NCBI RefSeq assembly: GCF_002234675.1
Contig: NC_019866.2
Span: 25,888,031 to 25,952,030, forward strand
From: Oryzias latipes
Lineage: Eukaryota; Chordata; Actinopteri; Beloniformes; Adrianichthyidae
Length of the DNA: 64,000 nt
Direction of reading: 5' to 3'
A program made the translations under genes and the position numbers. Every line of letters begins with the position of its first letter. Position 1 is the first letter of the stretch. The notes below the pieces were generated by a model, which saw only the letters and a list, made by a program, of their open reading frames with translations, searched no databases and was not told the origin of the DNA. Positions 1 through 11,455 of the stretch are shown one piece after another.

Positions 1-79
1 ATCGTGGTGACACGTTACTTTACTTCTTGTTTCAGCATAATCTCTGTGCTAAGTAGGATTTTGTCGGCTACAGCTACCA

Positions 80-1096
80 TTTATTAGCCAAACAGTTAAA
101 AAACAGGATTGTTTCAAAAGCATTAATATAAATGCCACCTTAACAGCCTGGTGGGAATTTCTCAAAATATCAAAATCATCAATTCAACCGTGCAAAATGA
201 CACCCATCTGGAACAACCCGGACATCCTTATTAACAAAAAAATGATTCACTTCCCAGCTTGGCAAGCAGGGGGCATAAAACAACTAGAGCACGTAATTAT
301 TGATAGAAGATTCATAACCCCCCAGGAACTTCAAGACAAACATGGAATAAATAACTTCTTGGAATATCAGCAACTTAAATCAAGTATTACTAAAAAGTAT
401 AAAATTAAAGACGACGATTTAAAGCTACCAGATGTAGTTACCACTCTGATTAATTTTTCAATGAATAGAACTCTCTCCAAAATATACAAACTTTTATGTA
501 ATTTAGATAACAATATTGCCCTTCCAACAAAAAAATGGGATGCAGATTTGAGCATCAGCACAGATGAAAGCTTCTGGTCAGAACTTTGTCTAAACACCTT
601 TAAACTGACAAAAAGTCCAAATCTGCAGCTAATCCATCTCAAAACTCTTCACAGAATTTACTACACTGGACAGAGGATGTTCAAGATGGGTCTCAGTAAC
701 TCAGACATTTGCGAGCACTGTGATAATAATCTACCCGACAGCTACATGCACGCACTGTGGTTCTGCACTCCTGTCCAGGCTCTCTGGCAGCAGGTATGTG
801 CCGATTTATCAGTCTGGCTTAAGGTTTCAATCACTGCCTCACCGTCACTTTGTGTGCTTGGTGACATGAGTGCCATCGATATAGAAGAAGGATTAGCATC
901 TATCATTTTCATAACTCTTTGTATTGCCAAAAAAACTATTTTAATAAATTGGAAAAACAAGAAAAATATAAACATAAGTCAACACAGAAATCTGCTGTTT
1001 GATCATATCAGCTTGGAAAAAATGTCAGCCCAAAGCTCAAGTAACTTTGAAAGAATTCAGTCTCTCTGGTCTCCTGTGGTTGACTCCATGACTTAG
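80..1096 (+). pseudogene. L1-type ORF2 C-terminal fragment
   Basis: An open frame of about 338 codons enters at the truncation point and ends at TAG 1094-1096. It is the region downstream of the reverse transcriptase core. It contains a Cys/His knuckle of the type found at the end of L1 ORF2 (CEHCDNN, then H and C about 14-18 residues on, near 712-770). The first internal ATG is at 197, but the frame is open upstream and aligns with copy 2, so that ATG is not a true start. There is no endonuclease and no YADD core, so it cannot be autonomous. Confidence 0.85.
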
Positions 1097-3738
1097 GGGG
1101 TGGGGGGCTTGGTCGTCGCTGCTCCTTGCCCTTCTGCCGTGGTTTGGGGTGGGGGTCGGGGCTCCTGGTGCCTGGGGGGGGGGGGGGGGGGCTCCGTTGG
1201 TCGGGGGGTCGGGTCCGGTGCCTGGGTGGGGCGGGCTGGGGCGCTGCGTGGTCCTCTGGGCTTGGGTGTGGGGGTGCGTGGTGGGGGGGGTGGGGTGGTG
1301 GTCTGGCTTGGCTTGGGGGGGTGGTCCCTTTGCCTGTGCTGGGGGGGGTTGGCGGGGGGCCCTGCTCGGGTGGGGGGGGCCCAGCGGCGCCGGATGGGCT
1401 GCCCATCTGCACCTGGGGCTGGGATCGGCCCTTCCCTGGCTCTGGGACGGGACGGGACAACCCTCTCGGGGCCCCCGGTCGCTCTGGGTGTCACCCGCTT
1501 CGGCTGCGGGGTCTGGGGTGGGGTGGGGTGGGGGGCTTGTCGGCCCTGTCCTGTGGGGGGGCGTTCTGGGGGGGAGGGGGGGCCATTATTAGTACGGGTC
1601 GGGGGGGCTAGCGGGTCGGGGTCTCCGCTGAGGCAATCAGTGGTTGCCTCGGCCGGTTGGCCTCCTCGGTCCCGTCGAGGGCTGACCAGAGCTCTTCTAG
1701 GGCCGGCGTCTGGGGGTGGGGGCCTGGGCTTGCTCCGGGGGGGGGCGACGCTTTCTGGCTCCTCTCTCTCTGTGTGGGGTGGGTGGTGCCGGGCCTGGGG
1801 TGTCGGCGCCTCCGGGGGTGGGCCCCTGGGCTGGGTGGCCCTGGCCCCTTTGCTGGGGGTGGGCTGGGGGACGGCTGTTTGACCACCGGGGGACAGTCTA
1901 CCAGCTGTCCCCAACTTACCCCCTTCCTTATATAACCTCATATTAGGGTGAGGGGGTGGGGGGTCTAGCCTGCGATGCGCCTTGGGGGGGGGCTACTTGG
2001 GAGTGGACCCCCTCCTATGGTTGCCGTATGGAGTGGGCCCCCCCTCTTTCGGTTTTATTTGCACCTTAGACATGTAGGGTCCTTGGTAGGGGGGGTGCTT
2101 GGACATCACTGCAAGCAAGCAGCAGATGTCCTCCTGGCACCCTACCCGCCAATTTTAACCGCACCTTAGACATTTAGGGCCCCTTGGTGTGGAGGGTGAG
2201 GGGACATCACTGTGAGTAATCAGGAGATGTCCCCTTAGTGCCCTACTCGCCAATTTTAACTGCACCCCCCTTAGTACACACACCCCTCCCCCTTCAATAT
2301 ATACATTCAAACATAAACACACACACATGCACACAAACACCCTCTCAAACACCCATACACGCACACACATTCTACAAGGAAGGTGGGACCTGGGTCCATC
2401 TGTCCCCTACCCCTTCCCTGGTGGGGGGTGCAGGCCCCTTGGCGATGGCGGCCGTGTCCCTTGGGTGCCGGCTCCCTGGGCCCGGCGGTGCTCTCTCCGC
2501 ACGGTGGGGGGGTTCATATTACACCTGAGCCGGGGGTGTTCGTGTCCCTGGGGGGTGGGTCCTGGTCCTTGCCCCTGGGCGCTGGGCCCCGCCAAACTTC
2601 CAACATGGCCGAGCCTGGTCGGGCCATATTTATAACATCCCTTGTGGGCCGCCCTTTTTTCCCCGGGGTTCCCCCCTCCTGGGCGGGGGCGGCGGGCCCC
2701 TGCCTTGCTCCTACCTGGACCAACCGTGGGCCGGGTGGGTGGCTGCCTGGAGTGCGGAGCGGGTCTCCCTTGGGGGGTCCTGGCTCGTACCTGGGGTCGG
2801 GGCGGGGGGATGCCCGGAACTCCTGGGTGGTGGTGGGGTGCTCGTCTGGGGCTGTGGGCGTCCCTCTCCGGTGGGGCCCTGCGTTGGGCTCTTCCGGCGC
2901 GGCGGGGGGCTGCTTTCCTGGCTGGGCTGGGGCGGCGCTCTCTTTCCCTCTGCGCCTCCCTGCTCTCTGGCTCTGGGGGCCTCGCGGCGGTCCGGCTGGC
3001 CCTGGCCTGGGTGGCGGTCTTGGTCGCCCGGGGGGCGGTTGTTCCCTGCCTGTTCCCGTGTGGCGTTGGGGGAATTCCGGCTGCCGCTGCTGCTGCGGCG
3101 GGGGTATGGGTGTGGGGGTGGCTGGGCGCTCCTCCTCCTTCTTTTCACATTCCACCATCCATTTTAGAAGAACATAAACACTTACCTGAGCACAGGTGTT
3201 AGCTCACCTTTGCACTAATAGTTTGCATGATTGAATGAATGAAAGATTTCACACTAGTTGGTTTAAAGGCATAGGTATGCGTTCGTGAACACTATCTGTT
3301 TTGTGTGCATGTTGACATGTGGACATTTTTGCGGCTAGCAGGTGTGTTGATAATATTTGAGTGTGTGTGAACAGGCCCCGCCCTTTTTGTACTACATTTG
3401 AACCGTACCGTAACGATAAACAACCAGTAAACCTGTCTGCTCTATGCTGCTTCATGGTCTTACCCCCCTTCCCCTCCTATTATCACCCTCCTACCCCCCC
3501 CTCTCTCTAACGTCCCTCTCTCTTCTTCCCCTCTTTCCTTTTCCGTCCGGTCCAACACCAAAGATTTTCAAACATGATTGAAATTAATAAATTTTGGCCT
3601 CAATTACAAAAGGGGTTTATTCAGACATACCTTTGGTTTGTCTGAAGATTAATAACCCCTCTTGTTAAAGTAAAATATGTCCAACACAAGAGGCCCTCAG
3701 CTCTCATCTGTTTGCCTAGCTGTTGGACAGGACAAGTT
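1097..3738 (+). other. G-rich L1 3' UTR, copy 1
   Basis: This is non-coding sequence of the LINE. Long open frames exist on both strands and in several frames only because the strand is strongly G-biased and lacks A/T-rich stop codons; they have no recognisable domains. Runs of 3 to 18 G occur at high density at 1097-1890, with further G-rich blocks to 3130. The last ~600 bases are ordinary A/T-rich sequence with a C/T-rich block at about 3455-3550. Copy 2 retains the same organisation over its whole length. Confidence 0.85.
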
Positions 3739-3779
3739 AAAAAAAAAAAAAAAAAAAAAAAAAAAGTAGGATTTTGTCG

Positions 3780-5109
3780 TGTTTTCAGAGAAAACACGAG
3801 ACAGCAGAATAGGAAGGCTACACGCTGCGCCAAAGGTGAACCGTCTGGACGGTGGGCAGCCGGGCTGACAGCAAGTCAGTCCGTTTTTAAAAGGCAGCAG
3901 CAGCGAGGAAAGGTGGGAGGAGATGGCAACGGCGGCCAAATCAGGAGGAGTGGAGGAGGGGTGTCTACTAGATGGAGGAAAAGAGAGAAGGGTGGTGGGG
4001 GGAGGAGAGATGAGTCAAGTGTGCACAATATTCATTCAAAGTGACAGAGGCGGTGTGCGTGTCCCGATACACACTTCCCGTCGGCCATCAGTCTGCAGCC
4101 AGAGGAAGAGGATGCTGCAGAGACAGAAAGCAAAGGAAAGACTACTAGAAGGAAAACGGAAGAGAAAACAGAGTCGCTGCTGCCTGGGAGGGGTGAAGCA
4201 GGCGGCGTGGAGACAGAGGAATGCAGAGAGGCGGACAAAGCCCCGCTGCAGAAGACGATTCAGAAGGTATGTCACTTTGGACTGGACGTCTCCTCACTTT
4301 CTACTGTAAATGTTAAATTCAGACGTAGACGTGATGTGTTACCCCACGCCTGTCATGCTGACAGGAAGCGCTACGGAGAAACGCCCAGAGAGACGGTTAG
4401 GAACCAAAGTGAAGGATGAGCGGCCACAACAGAACCCCCATTCACCCCTCCCCATGTGATGCTCCGTAAACGCCGCCACACGCTGGGCATGCTGGTCCTC
4501 TGCATTCAGTGTGAGTTTGGACGCACGTGCAAGAGTCTGTGTTGGCGTGCTCCACGCGTGTGCACATCAGGCTGTCTGGATGCAAAGGACAATTAGATTA
4601 AAGTATTGATCCGCTGTGGTCTGGAGATGCAGCTGCGGTCTCGGCAGCAAACTGAGGTTTAGGGCGCCATCGCTTTTTTTACCTTTGACGGACCCCAAGT
4701 GGTCACACACGATAATCTCTGTAGGCGGGATTATATTTGAAAACTGAAATGATAACATTCCTCAAAAATTCAATCGGAAAAAGTCTTAAATCTGTGCACA
4801 GCGGATCCTACGGCTGGTTTAATGCCTGTCAGAAAACACGAGAGGTGAACTCAACCGGGGTCACGCCGAAACACTCACTCACTGAACGCCGCTGCTGTGA
4901 ACTCATTTACTGCAGGGTCACGGGTTCAAGTCTCAGGCGGGGGAGGGGGCAGCAGTAAGTAAGAGCCTGAAAAACGGGAGGAGGGAGGAAATTAATGAAT
5001 CCCCTCCCCACTCTGAGTTCTCTATTTTGTTACCTGGAACTGTCCTTCTAAAACAAATCCTGCAGAGGAAGGGGGACACAAATAGCAGTAACAAAAAACA
5101 CCCACAAAG
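3780..5109. other. Unassigned region with a possible coding exon
   Basis: Single-copy-looking sequence between the L1 insertion and the minisatellite. The frame 4045-4268 (+) is open, rich in Glu, Lys and Thr, and ends at a good donor (CAGAAG|GTATGT at 4269). An acceptor-like TCTGCAG ends at 4098. It could be an internal or first exon of an unidentified gene, but I recognise no protein and see no partner exon. A B-box-like GGTTCAAGTCTC at 4924-4935 may be a SINE remnant. Confidence 0.3.
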
Positions 5110-6548
5110 TGTGAGTCTGTTACATATGTGCACGGGTGAGTCCACTACACGCTTGTCCAAGAGTAAGTCTGTTACACTTGTGCAAGGGGTGAATCAAATA
5201 CACCCGTGTGCAAGTGTACACCTGTTATACATGTGCATGGTTGAGTCCACTACATGCGTGTGCAAGTGTAAGTCTGTTACACATGTGCAGAGGTGAGTCC
5301 ACTACATGCGTGTGCAAGTGTAAGTCTGTTACACATGTGCAGAGGTGAGTACACTACATGCGTGTGCAAGTGTAAGTCTGTTACACATGTGCACGGATGA
5401 GTCCACTTCACGCATGTGCAAGTTTGTGTCTGCTATACATGTGCATGGTTGAGTCCACTACACACGTGTGCAAGTGTAAGTCTTTTACACATGTGCAAGG
5501 GGTGAACCCACTACACACGTGCAAGTGTGCGTCTGTTATACATGTGCACGGTTTGGTCCACTACACGCATGTGCAAGTGTAAGTCCGTTACACATGTGCA
5601 AGGGGTGAGTCCACTACATGTGTGTGCAAGTGTCAGTCTGTTAAACATGTGCAACGGGTGAGTCAACTACAAGCGTGTGCAAGTGTGCGTCTGTTATACA
5701 TGTGCACGGGTGAGTCCACTACAAACGTGTGCAAGTGTGCTTCTGTTATACATGTGCCCAGGTGAGTCCACTACACGCGTGTGCAAGTGTACACCTGTTA
5801 TACATGTGCATGGTTGAGTCCACTACATGCGTGTGCAAGTGTAAGTCTGTTACACATGTGCAGAGGTGAGTACACTACATGCGTGTGCAAGTGTAAGTCT
5901 GTTACACATGTGCACGGATGAGTCCACTTCACGCATGTGCAAGTTTGTGTCTGCTATACATGTGCATGGGTGAGTCCACTACACACGTGTGCAAGTGTAA
6001 GTCTTTTACACATGTGCAAGGGGTGAACCCACTACACACGTGCAAGTGTGCGTCTGTTATACATGTGCACGGTTTGGTCCACTACACGCATGTGCAAGTG
6101 TAAGTCCGTTACACATGTGCAAGGGGTGAGTCCACTACATGTGTGTGCAAGTGTCAGTCTGTTAAACATGTGCAACGGGTGAGTCAACTACAAGCGTGTG
6201 CAAGTGTGCGTCTGTTATACATGTGCACGGGTGAGTCCACTACAAGCGTGTGCAAGTGTGCTTCTGTTATACATGTGCCCAGGTGAGTCCACTACACGCG
6301 TGTGCAAGTGTAAGTCTTTTACACATGTGCAAGGGGTGAACCCACTACACACGTGCAAGTGTGCGTCTGTTATACATGTGCACGGTTGGGTCCACTACAC
6401 GCATGTGCAAGTGTAAGTCCGTTACACATGTGCAAGGGGTGAGTCCACTACATGTGTGTGCAAGTGTGCGTCTGCTATACATTTGCTGGGGTAAATCCAC
6501 TACAGGCATGTGCAAGAGTGCGTCTGTTATACATGTGCACGGGTGAGT
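5110..6548 (+). repeat. 52-bp minisatellite, left array
   Basis: Tandem repeats of about 52 bp, roughly 27 units. The unit contains, in order, GTGAGTCCACTACACGCG, TGTGCAAGTGTGCGTCTG and TTATACATGTGCACGG. A block of about ten units is duplicated at a spacing of 521 bp (for example 5397-5582 and 5918-6103), showing higher-order amplification. Open frames here have no coding meaning; they mirror the repeat and recur in copies. The right edge is the insertion point of an L2-type LINE; the array resumes at 11456. Confidence 0.92.
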
Positions 6549-7318
6549 TCAATTCAATTCAATTCAATTTTATTTGTATAGCTCAAAATCACAACAACAG
6601 TCGTCTCGATGGGCTTCGAAGTAAAACATGAACTCAAAAGGATCATGAATACAAAGAGTTCAATAGGAAAATACTAAAATGAACTAACAAACTGACTAAG
6701 CTATACTGGCATCCCTGCCCTTAGACCCCCCTTCACGGTAAGGAAAAACTCCCAAAAAAACCGGATTCCGGAAAAAACGAAGAAACCTCAGGGGTGCCCA
6801 CATGAAGGAGGGATCCTCCCCCAGGACGGACAGGCGATTTACCAGAACTCTTAGAGAAGAATTAACTTATCTAAATCTACAACTACATATATAAAAGTCC
6901 AGCAGATGAGCTTCATCCAGCCGTGGTTGGGGGGACAGTCGGGGCGCGAGTCGCACCTGAGACAGGATCCACAGCCAGGTGTGGGAGCGGGAGCAGAGAC
7001 GAGGTACTCGGTCAGGAACTGGAGCACGGATGAAACAACTGGAATCTGGAAGCACTCCCACTCCCCAGGAGGGGAGAGGAAAAGAGGGACAATACATGAA
7101 TCACTGCACCAAACAGAGGCATGGAGAACTAAATGATAAATGATGATCAAGAATAGAGGAGAGGAAGGGTAGAAGTAGATGAGAAAAGAGGACAGAACCC
7201 CAGAGCACCATAGTTACCCCAGCTTCAACTTCTAGCAGCCTTTTAAAACAAAAGGTTATAGTTATTAAGTTTAATTTAAACACGTTAACATTAAGTTAAA
7301 TAATCTCTGAATACTAAC

Positions 7319-10300
7319 TAGTCTGACAATAAGCCTGTCCAAAGAGGAATGTTTTCAGTCTAACTTTGAATGTAGAAACTGAATCGGCCTCTCTTCCATG
7401 AGCTGGGAGTTTATTCCATCAAACAGGGGCTTGGTGGCTAAACGCTCTACCTCCAACCGTACTTTTACTAATTCTAGGAACCACAAGCAGTCCTGCATTT
7501 AGTGAGTGAAGTGTTCTGATTGGATGGTAAGGGACTATGAGGTCCTTAATATAGGACGGGGCCATTCCATGTAAGGCCTTATAGGTTAACAGGAGGATCT
7601 TGAACTTGATTCTAGAATCAACTGGGATCCAGTGAAGTGAAACTAACACAGGAGTGATGTGATCTCTTCTGCTAGTTCCAGCTAACAATCTAGCTGCTGC
7701 GTTCTGAACAAGCTGGAGACTTCTTAAGGAACTCTTAGGACACGCTGCTAACAAGGAGTTACAGTAATCCAGCCTCCACGTAACAAATGCATGGATGAGT
7801 TTTTAAGCATCACTCATATAAAGTAGATTTCTGATCTTAGCAATAATCCGCAGGTGAAAAAAGGCAGTTCTACACGCCTGAGATATGTGAGCCTTAAATG
7901 ATAAATCCTGGTCAAATAAAACCCCAAGGTTTCTAACTGTGGAATTGGGGGCTATACTTATGCCATCCAGGGAGACTATCTGAGCAGACAGAGCATCTCT
8001 GAGGTTTTTAGGACCAAGTATAATGACCTCAGTTTTTTCTGGGTTCAAGAGGAGGTAATTAATTGTCATCCAGGTCTTGATGTCTCTGATGCAGGCGTTC
8101 AGTTTCTCTATATTGTCATTCTGGTCAGGTTTCATGGATAAATACAACTGCGTATCGTCGGCATAACAATGAAAATTAATGCTGTGTTTCCTGATTATGT
8201 TTCCTAGGGGTAGCATATAAAGCATAAACAGGATGGGTCCTAAGACTGAGCCCTGTGGGACTCCATAGTTGACTCGAGTGCACTGAGAGGAATGGCCATT
8301 TACATTAACGAACTGATACCCATCGGACAGATAGGATTTAAACCACTGGAGGGCAGATCCTCTGATCCCTATGTCCTGCTCTAATCTATGGAGTAAAATA
8401 CTGTGGTCGATAGTGTCAAAGGCTGCACTGAGGTCCAACAGGACCAGAATAGAAAGTAGTCCCTTTTCTGAGGCCAATAACAAGTCATTAGAGACTCTAA
8501 CTAGTGCAGTTTCCGTACTGTGGTGGGGTCTAAACCCCGACTGAAAGTCTTCAAAGTGGCTGTTGTCCTGTAGGTGGCAGTAAAGCTGCTTAACTACAAC
8601 TCTTTCTAGGATTTTAGAAATAAAGGGCAGGTTTGATATCGGTCTATAGTTGGCCAAGATGCTAGGATCCAAACTGGGCTTTTTCAGAAGAGGTTTAACA
8701 ACTGCATATTTAAAAGACTGTGGCACGTAACCCGTTTCCAGAGAGGCATTTATCATTGTTAATATGGGATCATTAATTAGGGGAAAAGTTTCTTTAAAAA
8801 GTCTAGTGGGAATTGGGTCTAACAGACAAGTTGAGGATTTGGAGGACGTAATAATTGATGTTATTTCCGCTTCATCCACAGCAGTGAAGCAGTCTAATGT
8901 TACAGAGGTTTCTATGGATGCCTCCATTTCTACCGCTTCAGCCTGTTCTGGGCTGATAGTAGGAATAACTTGATTTAACTTATGTCTAATATTTGAGATT
9001 TTACTATCGAAAAATGTAAGAAAATCATCAGAGCTGAGAGAAACAGGAACATGTGGTTCTACTGAGCTCTGACTGCGAGTTAATTTAGCAATAGTGCTAA
9101 AAAGAAATCTTGGATTATTTCTATTCTCTGATATTAAGGTTGAATAGTACTGGCTTCTAGCTCTACGCAGAGCTTTTTTATAATTTAATAGGCTATGTTT
9201 CCAGATATCCAGAGACTGCTCTGAACCGGAGCGGCGCCATTCTCTTTCCAACTTACGGGTTTCTTGTTTAAGAGAACGAATTTCAGCGTTAAACCACGGT
9301 GCTACTCGGTTTTGTCTGACGGACTTAGGTTTCTGGGGGGCAACAACATCAAGTGTACTCCTGAGGGCTTGTAAGGCATCATTAACAAAGTGGTCATTTA
9401 TACTAGGACTGATACTATGGGAGCTGGTCTCAGAGTATTTTCTCAGAATATCACTAAGTACTGGCTGAACTGTGTGTTTAAACTCAGACACAGAACGGTC
9501 AGTTAAGGTTCTTCTAAGCTGTTTCTTATTCACTGGGGCAGTAGCATGCTCTAATGTAAACTGGATGGTAATCAGAAAGTGATCAGAAATGATGGGGTTA
9601 AGAGGAAGGACACTCAGCTGGCTGATCTCTATCCCATGGGTTAGAACAAGGTCCAGGGTGTGCTTATGACAGTGAGTGGGTTCATTCACACTTTGGGTGA
9701 AACCAACATCATCTAATAAAGCTGCAAAAGCCTTTCCTAGGCAGTCACTGGGGTCATCAACATGAATATTAAAATCCCCTAAAATTATAGTTTGATCAGA
9801 ATCTAAGACAATAGTCGACAAGAAATCGGAAAACTTAGCCAAAAATTCCAAATACGGGCCGGGGGGGCGATAGATAATTATGAATAAAACAGGTTTTGGA
9901 GTTTTCCTGTTTGGGTGATTTATAGACAATATGATGTTTTCAAATGAATTATAAGCATTTTTAACTTTAGGGCTGAGAAGTAAGCTAGACTGTGATATTA
10001 CTGCCAAACCACCTCCTTTCCCTGAAATCCTGGATTTCTGATAGTTAGCATAAGTGGGGGGGGTTACTTCATTCAATCTAACATAGTCATCCTGTTGGAG
10101 CCAAGTTTCTGTTAAGGCTAAAAGACTGAGGTTGTTATCAATGATCAACTCATTGACTAAGAGGGACTTGGAGGACATGGATCGAATGTTTAATAAACCG
10201 CATTTAATGACATCATAATTCTGCTTGTGAGAACTGCTGTCTGTCACTTTGAGGTTTCTATGACGCGCTCCTTTCATTTGTCTTTCAGCACATAAGCTAA

Positions 10301-10346
10301 AGCTAGGACCTGTTTGACTTTCCCTGCATGGGTTTTGCACCAGCAC
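7319..10346 (-). pseudogene. L2-type ORF2: endonuclease and reverse transcriptase
   Basis: Starts at ATG 10346 and is open for 847 codons to an in-frame TAA at 7805-7803. The same frame then continues to a second in-frame stop (TGA, about 7420) and a natural-looking end near 7319. The N-terminus is an APE-type endonuclease (TETWL, YRPPGP, GDFN and SDH motifs over about the first 260 residues). The centre is a reverse transcriptase with a palm-type motif AFDTIDH and the catalytic YADD. The post-stop part carries the conserved L2 tail (LHWIPV, TYKALHG, WNKLP). Two nonsense changes but no frameshift in ~3 kb point to a young, probably inactive copy. The length matches an L2/CR1 ORF2. Confidence 0.9.
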
Positions 10347-10415
10347 TATCCCTAAGGGAGGCTCAGAGGAGTGTTTTACACTGCTGCTCTGCGCCCGGGT
10401 CTCGTCTCTGGATTG

Positions 10416-11282
10416 TCAGGTTGACAGACTAAGGCTAGCAGAAATGTTTCTAGAAAGAAGAGCGGCACCGTCCCGAGTGGGATGGACGCCGTCTCTCCGC
10501 ATGAGACCGGGCTTCCCCCAAAACGCGCTCCAGTTATCCACAAAACCAACGCCGTTTTCTGGGCACCATCTAGAAAGCCAGCGGTTAAATGATGAAAAGC
10601 GGCTGTACATTTCATCACTGACTAAGTTCGGCAGGGGACCAGAGAAAATTACAGTGTCGGACATCGTCTTAGCCAGTTTACACACCGAAGCTACGTTTAA
10701 CTTAACCACCTCTGATTGTCTCCGTCGGGCATCATTACCGCCTGCGTGAATCACGACTCGACGGAACCTGGACTTATTCTGAGCTAACATCCTAAGGTTC
10801 CCCTCGATGTCACCAACTCTGGCCCCCGGATAACACCTGACTGTAGCCGCTGGGAGCTCCACGTTTCTAACTTCAGAAGAGCCTATTACCAGAGTTGAGT
10901 GTTCAGCGGGTGTGTCGCTGAGGGGGGAGAACCTATTACTAACGTGGAGTCTAGGGTGCTCTAAGTTTTTGCGTTTAGCACCATGTTTCCTCCCAACCGG
11001 TACAAACCCCTGTGTGTTTCCCAGCTGTAGGGAAGGCGCTTGGGTGCTAACTGGGTTAGCCCTGGTAGCGCGGCCCGCGCTACGAGTAACGACCTGGCTA
11101 GCCGGCTTAGCTTCCACTGTGCGGAGCCGCGCTTCGAACTGCTCCAGCCTGGCCTCCAAGTCTAACGCAAGACTACACTTAACACACCTACCGCTGTCTT
11201 CACTAAAGGAGGCAGGATCATCACTAAACATATGGCACATGGGGCAGGAGAGAGGAGGAGAGGTGGAAGGAGTGGTGGCCAT
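10416..11282 (-). CDS. L2-type ORF1 with esterase-like domain
   Basis: An intact 288-residue frame on the minus strand, upstream of ORF2. The N-terminus has a CPMCH...CVKC zinc-knuckle-like pair (about residues 14-36) followed by a short coiled-coil-like stretch (LEARLEQFEARLRTVEAK). The C-terminal half is an SGNH/GDSL-type hydrolase fold: IGSSEVRN around residue 135, HAGGNDA around 180, and a terminal DGVHPT with the expected Asp-x-x-His. Esterase-bearing ORF1 proteins are known from CR1/L2 LINEs and are thought to bind RNA or lipid. The nucleophile block reads GSSEV rather than GDS. The frame is intact, unlike ORF2. Confidence 0.85.
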   Translation of the reverse strand: MATTPSTSPPLSCPMCHMFSDDPASFSEDSGRCVKCSLALDLEARLEQFEARLRTVEAKPASQVVTRSAGRATRANPVSTQAPSLQLGNTQGFVPVGRKHGAKRKNLEHPRLHVSNRFSPLSDTPAEHSTLVIGSSEVRNVELPAATVRCYPGARVGDIEGNLRMLAQNKSRFRRVVIHAGGNDARRRQSEVVKLNVASVCKLAKTMSDTVIFSGPLPNLVSDEMYSRFSSFNRWLSRWCPENGVGFVDNWSAFWGKPGLMRRDGVHPTRDGAALLSRNISASLSLST

Positions 11283-11455
11283 GCTAGGTTCTAAGCTAAG
11301 GCTAGCGGTGTTTAGGTAAAGAGAAGTGGTTTATTTAGCAAAATGAGAAAAGTGAACAGCAAGCGGCTTAACAGTAGCAGTCAAACACGACTAACACTGG
11401 GAACCGCTCACCCGGAAATGACGTCACAGGAAGCTGCCAAACCAATGCAAATCTG

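Larger units (their letters stand above)
77..3763 (+). mobile_element. 5'-truncated L1-type LINE, copy 1
   Basis: A non-LTR retrotransposon inserted by target-primed reverse transcription. The 3' third of ORF2 (to 1096) is followed by a ~2.65-kb 3' UTR and a poly(A) run at about 3739-3763. A perfect 16-bp target-site duplication, AAGTAGGATTTTGTCG, lies at 51-66 and 3764-3779. About 10 bases of filler (67-76) sit between the left duplication and the first LINE-homologous base. The same sequence starts much further 5' in copy 2 (16269-20466), so this copy is 5'-truncated. The 3' UTR is extremely G-rich at 1097-1890 and 2380-3130, with a (CA)n-like stretch around 2320-2370. Assignment to the L1 clade is from the ORF2 C-terminus and poly(A) tail. 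Confidence 0.93.
6549..11455 (-). mobile_element. Near full-length L2-clade LINE
   Basis: A non-LTR retrotransposon of ~4.9 kb in reverse orientation inserted into the 52-bp minisatellite. In element order it has a short 5' UTR (11455-11283), ORF1 (11282-10416), a 70-bp spacer, ORF2 (10346 to about 7318, interrupted by two stops) and a 3' UTR ending in a (TTGAA)n tail at 6549-6570. A pentamer-repeat tail instead of poly(A) is typical of the L2/CR1 group. The minisatellite reads GTGAGTTC before the insert and TTCACTACACG after it, so only about 3 bp (TTC) can be duplicated. Low decay suggests a recent insertion. Confidence 0.92.

Noticed and set aside
1100-3202. Many long overlapping frames (up to ~280 aa) on both strands, Gly-, Pro- and Arg-rich
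   Set aside because: They occupy the G-rich 3' UTR of an L1 element, are open in several frames at once, have no domains and shift between the two copies; they reflect base composition.
8764-8973. Plus-strand frame within the L2 LINE
   Set aside because: Antisense shadow of ORF2 with no features.
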